Of a stretch of DNA of 7,039 bases, positions 6,717-7,039 are shown piece by piece. The stretch comes from Clostridium sp. CAG:609. Lineage in GTDB: Bacteria > Bacillota_I > Bacilli_A > RF39 > UBA660. The notes beneath the pieces were generated by a model, which was given only the letters and a program-made list of their open reading frames with translations, searched no databases and was not told the DNA's origin. Within the stretch, counting starts at the first letter, position 1. The number at the start of each line of letters is the position of its first letter. Location: positions 1 to 7,039 of the forward strand of contig FR903518.1 of the NCBI GenBank assembly GCA_000438075.1, read 5' to 3'. The translations under genes were made by a program, and so were the position numbers.

Positions 6717-6884
6717 AATTTATATCAGTTTTTGTAATAACATTTATAGGAAAATAGAAAAAATTTGATAGTGTACTTTTTCCGGTTCCGTTTAAACCAT
6801 AAATTAAATTAATTATTTTATCAGTTAATAATGAAACCTTTTTTTATAGCTAGCAACTTTTTCTATGGTAATTTTATTAATCAC
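6715..6884 (-). pseudogene. Frameshifted and truncated remnant of an AAA-type ATPase (AAA_13/PrrC/RloC-like N-terminus)
   Basis: On the minus strand a GTG at 6884, with an ideal ribosome binding site, opens MINKITIEKVASYKK. That frame stops at TAA (6827-6825), 19 codons in. Moving one frame at the run of seven A's (6845-6839) restores VSLLTDKIINLIYGLNG, then TGKSTLSNFFYFP, and the frame ends at TAA (6717-6715). GLNGTGKST is a Walker A (P-loop) motif. The pattern of a short beta strand, 'ASYK', 'NLIYG(L)NGTGKST' and 'LSN' is typical of the first 50 residues of AAA_13-family ATPases, which include PrrC and RloC anticodon nucleases and other defence-linked SMC-like proteins. Everything normally found after the P-loop (coiled coil, Walker B, effector) is missing. 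The frameshift and loss together indicate a dead gene. The exact family is inferred from a short stretch. Confidence 0.7.
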
Positions 6885-6891
6885 ATTAACA

Positions 6892-6898
6892 CTCCTTT
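6892..6898 (-). promoter_or_regulatory. Ribosome binding site of the ATPase remnant
   Basis: AAAGGAG on the minus strand lies 7 nt before the GTG at 6884. Its good spacing supports the reading that this was once a translated gene. An ATG two bases upstream of the GTG (6886) runs at once into TGA, so it is not the start. No convincing promoter is seen just upstream, where the neighbouring hairpin lies. Confidence 0.65.
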
Positions 6899-6904
6899 AC
6901 TACT

Positions 6905-6962
6905 AAAAAACGCCAATACAAAAACTCATTAATTTAATAAGCCTGTACTAGCGTCTTTTTTT
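6905..6962 (-). terminator. Long imperfect hairpin terminator, probably bidirectional
   Basis: An outer stem (ACGC 6910-6913 with GCGT 6951-6954, then TACA 6917-6920 with TGTA 6944-6947) and an inner stem (6925-6931 with 6935-6941) are separated by small mismatches and an internal loop. The whole is flanked by six A's on the left and seven T's on the right. On the minus strand it begins at the stop codon of the entering gene and ends in six T's, as expected of its terminator. The plus strand also has a T tract, so it could work both ways. Confidence 0.7.
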
Positions 6963-7039
6963 AATTATCTTTATTAAATAATTCTTCTACAATTAAATCT
7001 TTTGAATGTAAATTATTATTCTTACCTAATAATAAGTTT
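6961..7039 (-). CDS. C-terminal fragment of an unidentified protein (runs off the window)
   Basis: A minus-strand frame is open from the window edge to TAA at 6963-6961 and gives 25 residues ending LIVEELFNKDN. It is hydrophilic with a short amphipathic stretch and no recognisable motif. Support that it is a real gene end comes from the terminator hairpin that begins at its stop codon and from the Lys/Asn/Glu-rich composition typical of genes here. The open stretch is too short to prove coding, and the product cannot be named. Confidence 0.5.
   Translation of the reverse strand, partial: NLLLGKNNNLHSKDLIVEELFNKDN

Noticed and set aside
1..7039. Alternative genetic code (UGA as tryptophan, as in Mycoplasma)
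   Set aside because: The genes use UGG for Trp, and all conserved proteins are full length under the standard code.
1..7039. CRISPR array, tRNA, rRNA, riboswitch or transposase
   Set aside because: No spaced direct repeats, cloverleaf-like sequences, conserved riboswitch cores or transposase motifs were seen. The intergenic spaces before nifJ are too short to hold most of these.

Overview
The window is a low-GC (roughly 30%), densely packed bacterial chromosome segment. Its features point to an anaerobic, fermentative, low-GC Firmicute: Shine-Dalgarno sites close to the consensus, intrinsic terminators after most genes, UGG for tryptophan with UGA not needed as a sense codon, a pyruvate:ferredoxin oxidoreductase, and a FemA/FemX-type cell-wall enzyme. 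A gut lineage related to the walled, AT-rich Bacilli (RF39/Erysipelotrichia-like) or a Clostridium-type organism would fit. The exact placement is inference.

Layout. At the left, on the minus strand, is a complete FemAB-family peptidoglycan bridge aminoacyltransferase (40-1260) with its own terminator (3-36). It diverges from a six-helix DUF308/HdeD-like membrane protein (1374-1952). The two promoters lie back to back, with their -35 boxes only 7 bp apart. After a strong hairpin terminator (1962-1999) come enolase (eno, 2043-3275) and then, 42 nt later, a complete single-chain pyruvate:ferredoxin oxidoreductase (nifJ/por, 3318-6647). A terminator-like hairpin overlaps the eno stop codon, so nifJ expression may depend partly on read-through.

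eno and nifJ flank the end of glycolysis. Enolase makes phosphoenolpyruvate. Once pyruvate is formed (by a kinase or phosphotransferase step not encoded here), PFOR converts it to acetyl-CoA, CO2 and reduced ferredoxin. The pair therefore links the glycolytic tail to anaerobic energy and redox metabolism.

The right end (6648-7039) has no intact gene and reads best on the minus strand. It holds the last 25 codons of an unidentified protein entering from outside the window, then a long imperfect hairpin terminator. Next is a short decayed gene with an intact ribosome binding site, a Walker A motif, a frameshift at a run of seven A's, and loss of everything downstream. It looks like the remnant of an AAA-type (AAA_13/PrrC/RloC-like) ATPase and abuts the nifJ terminator. 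I found no intact novel system, CRISPR array, tRNA, rRNA or insertion sequence. The ATPase remnant is the most unusual element.
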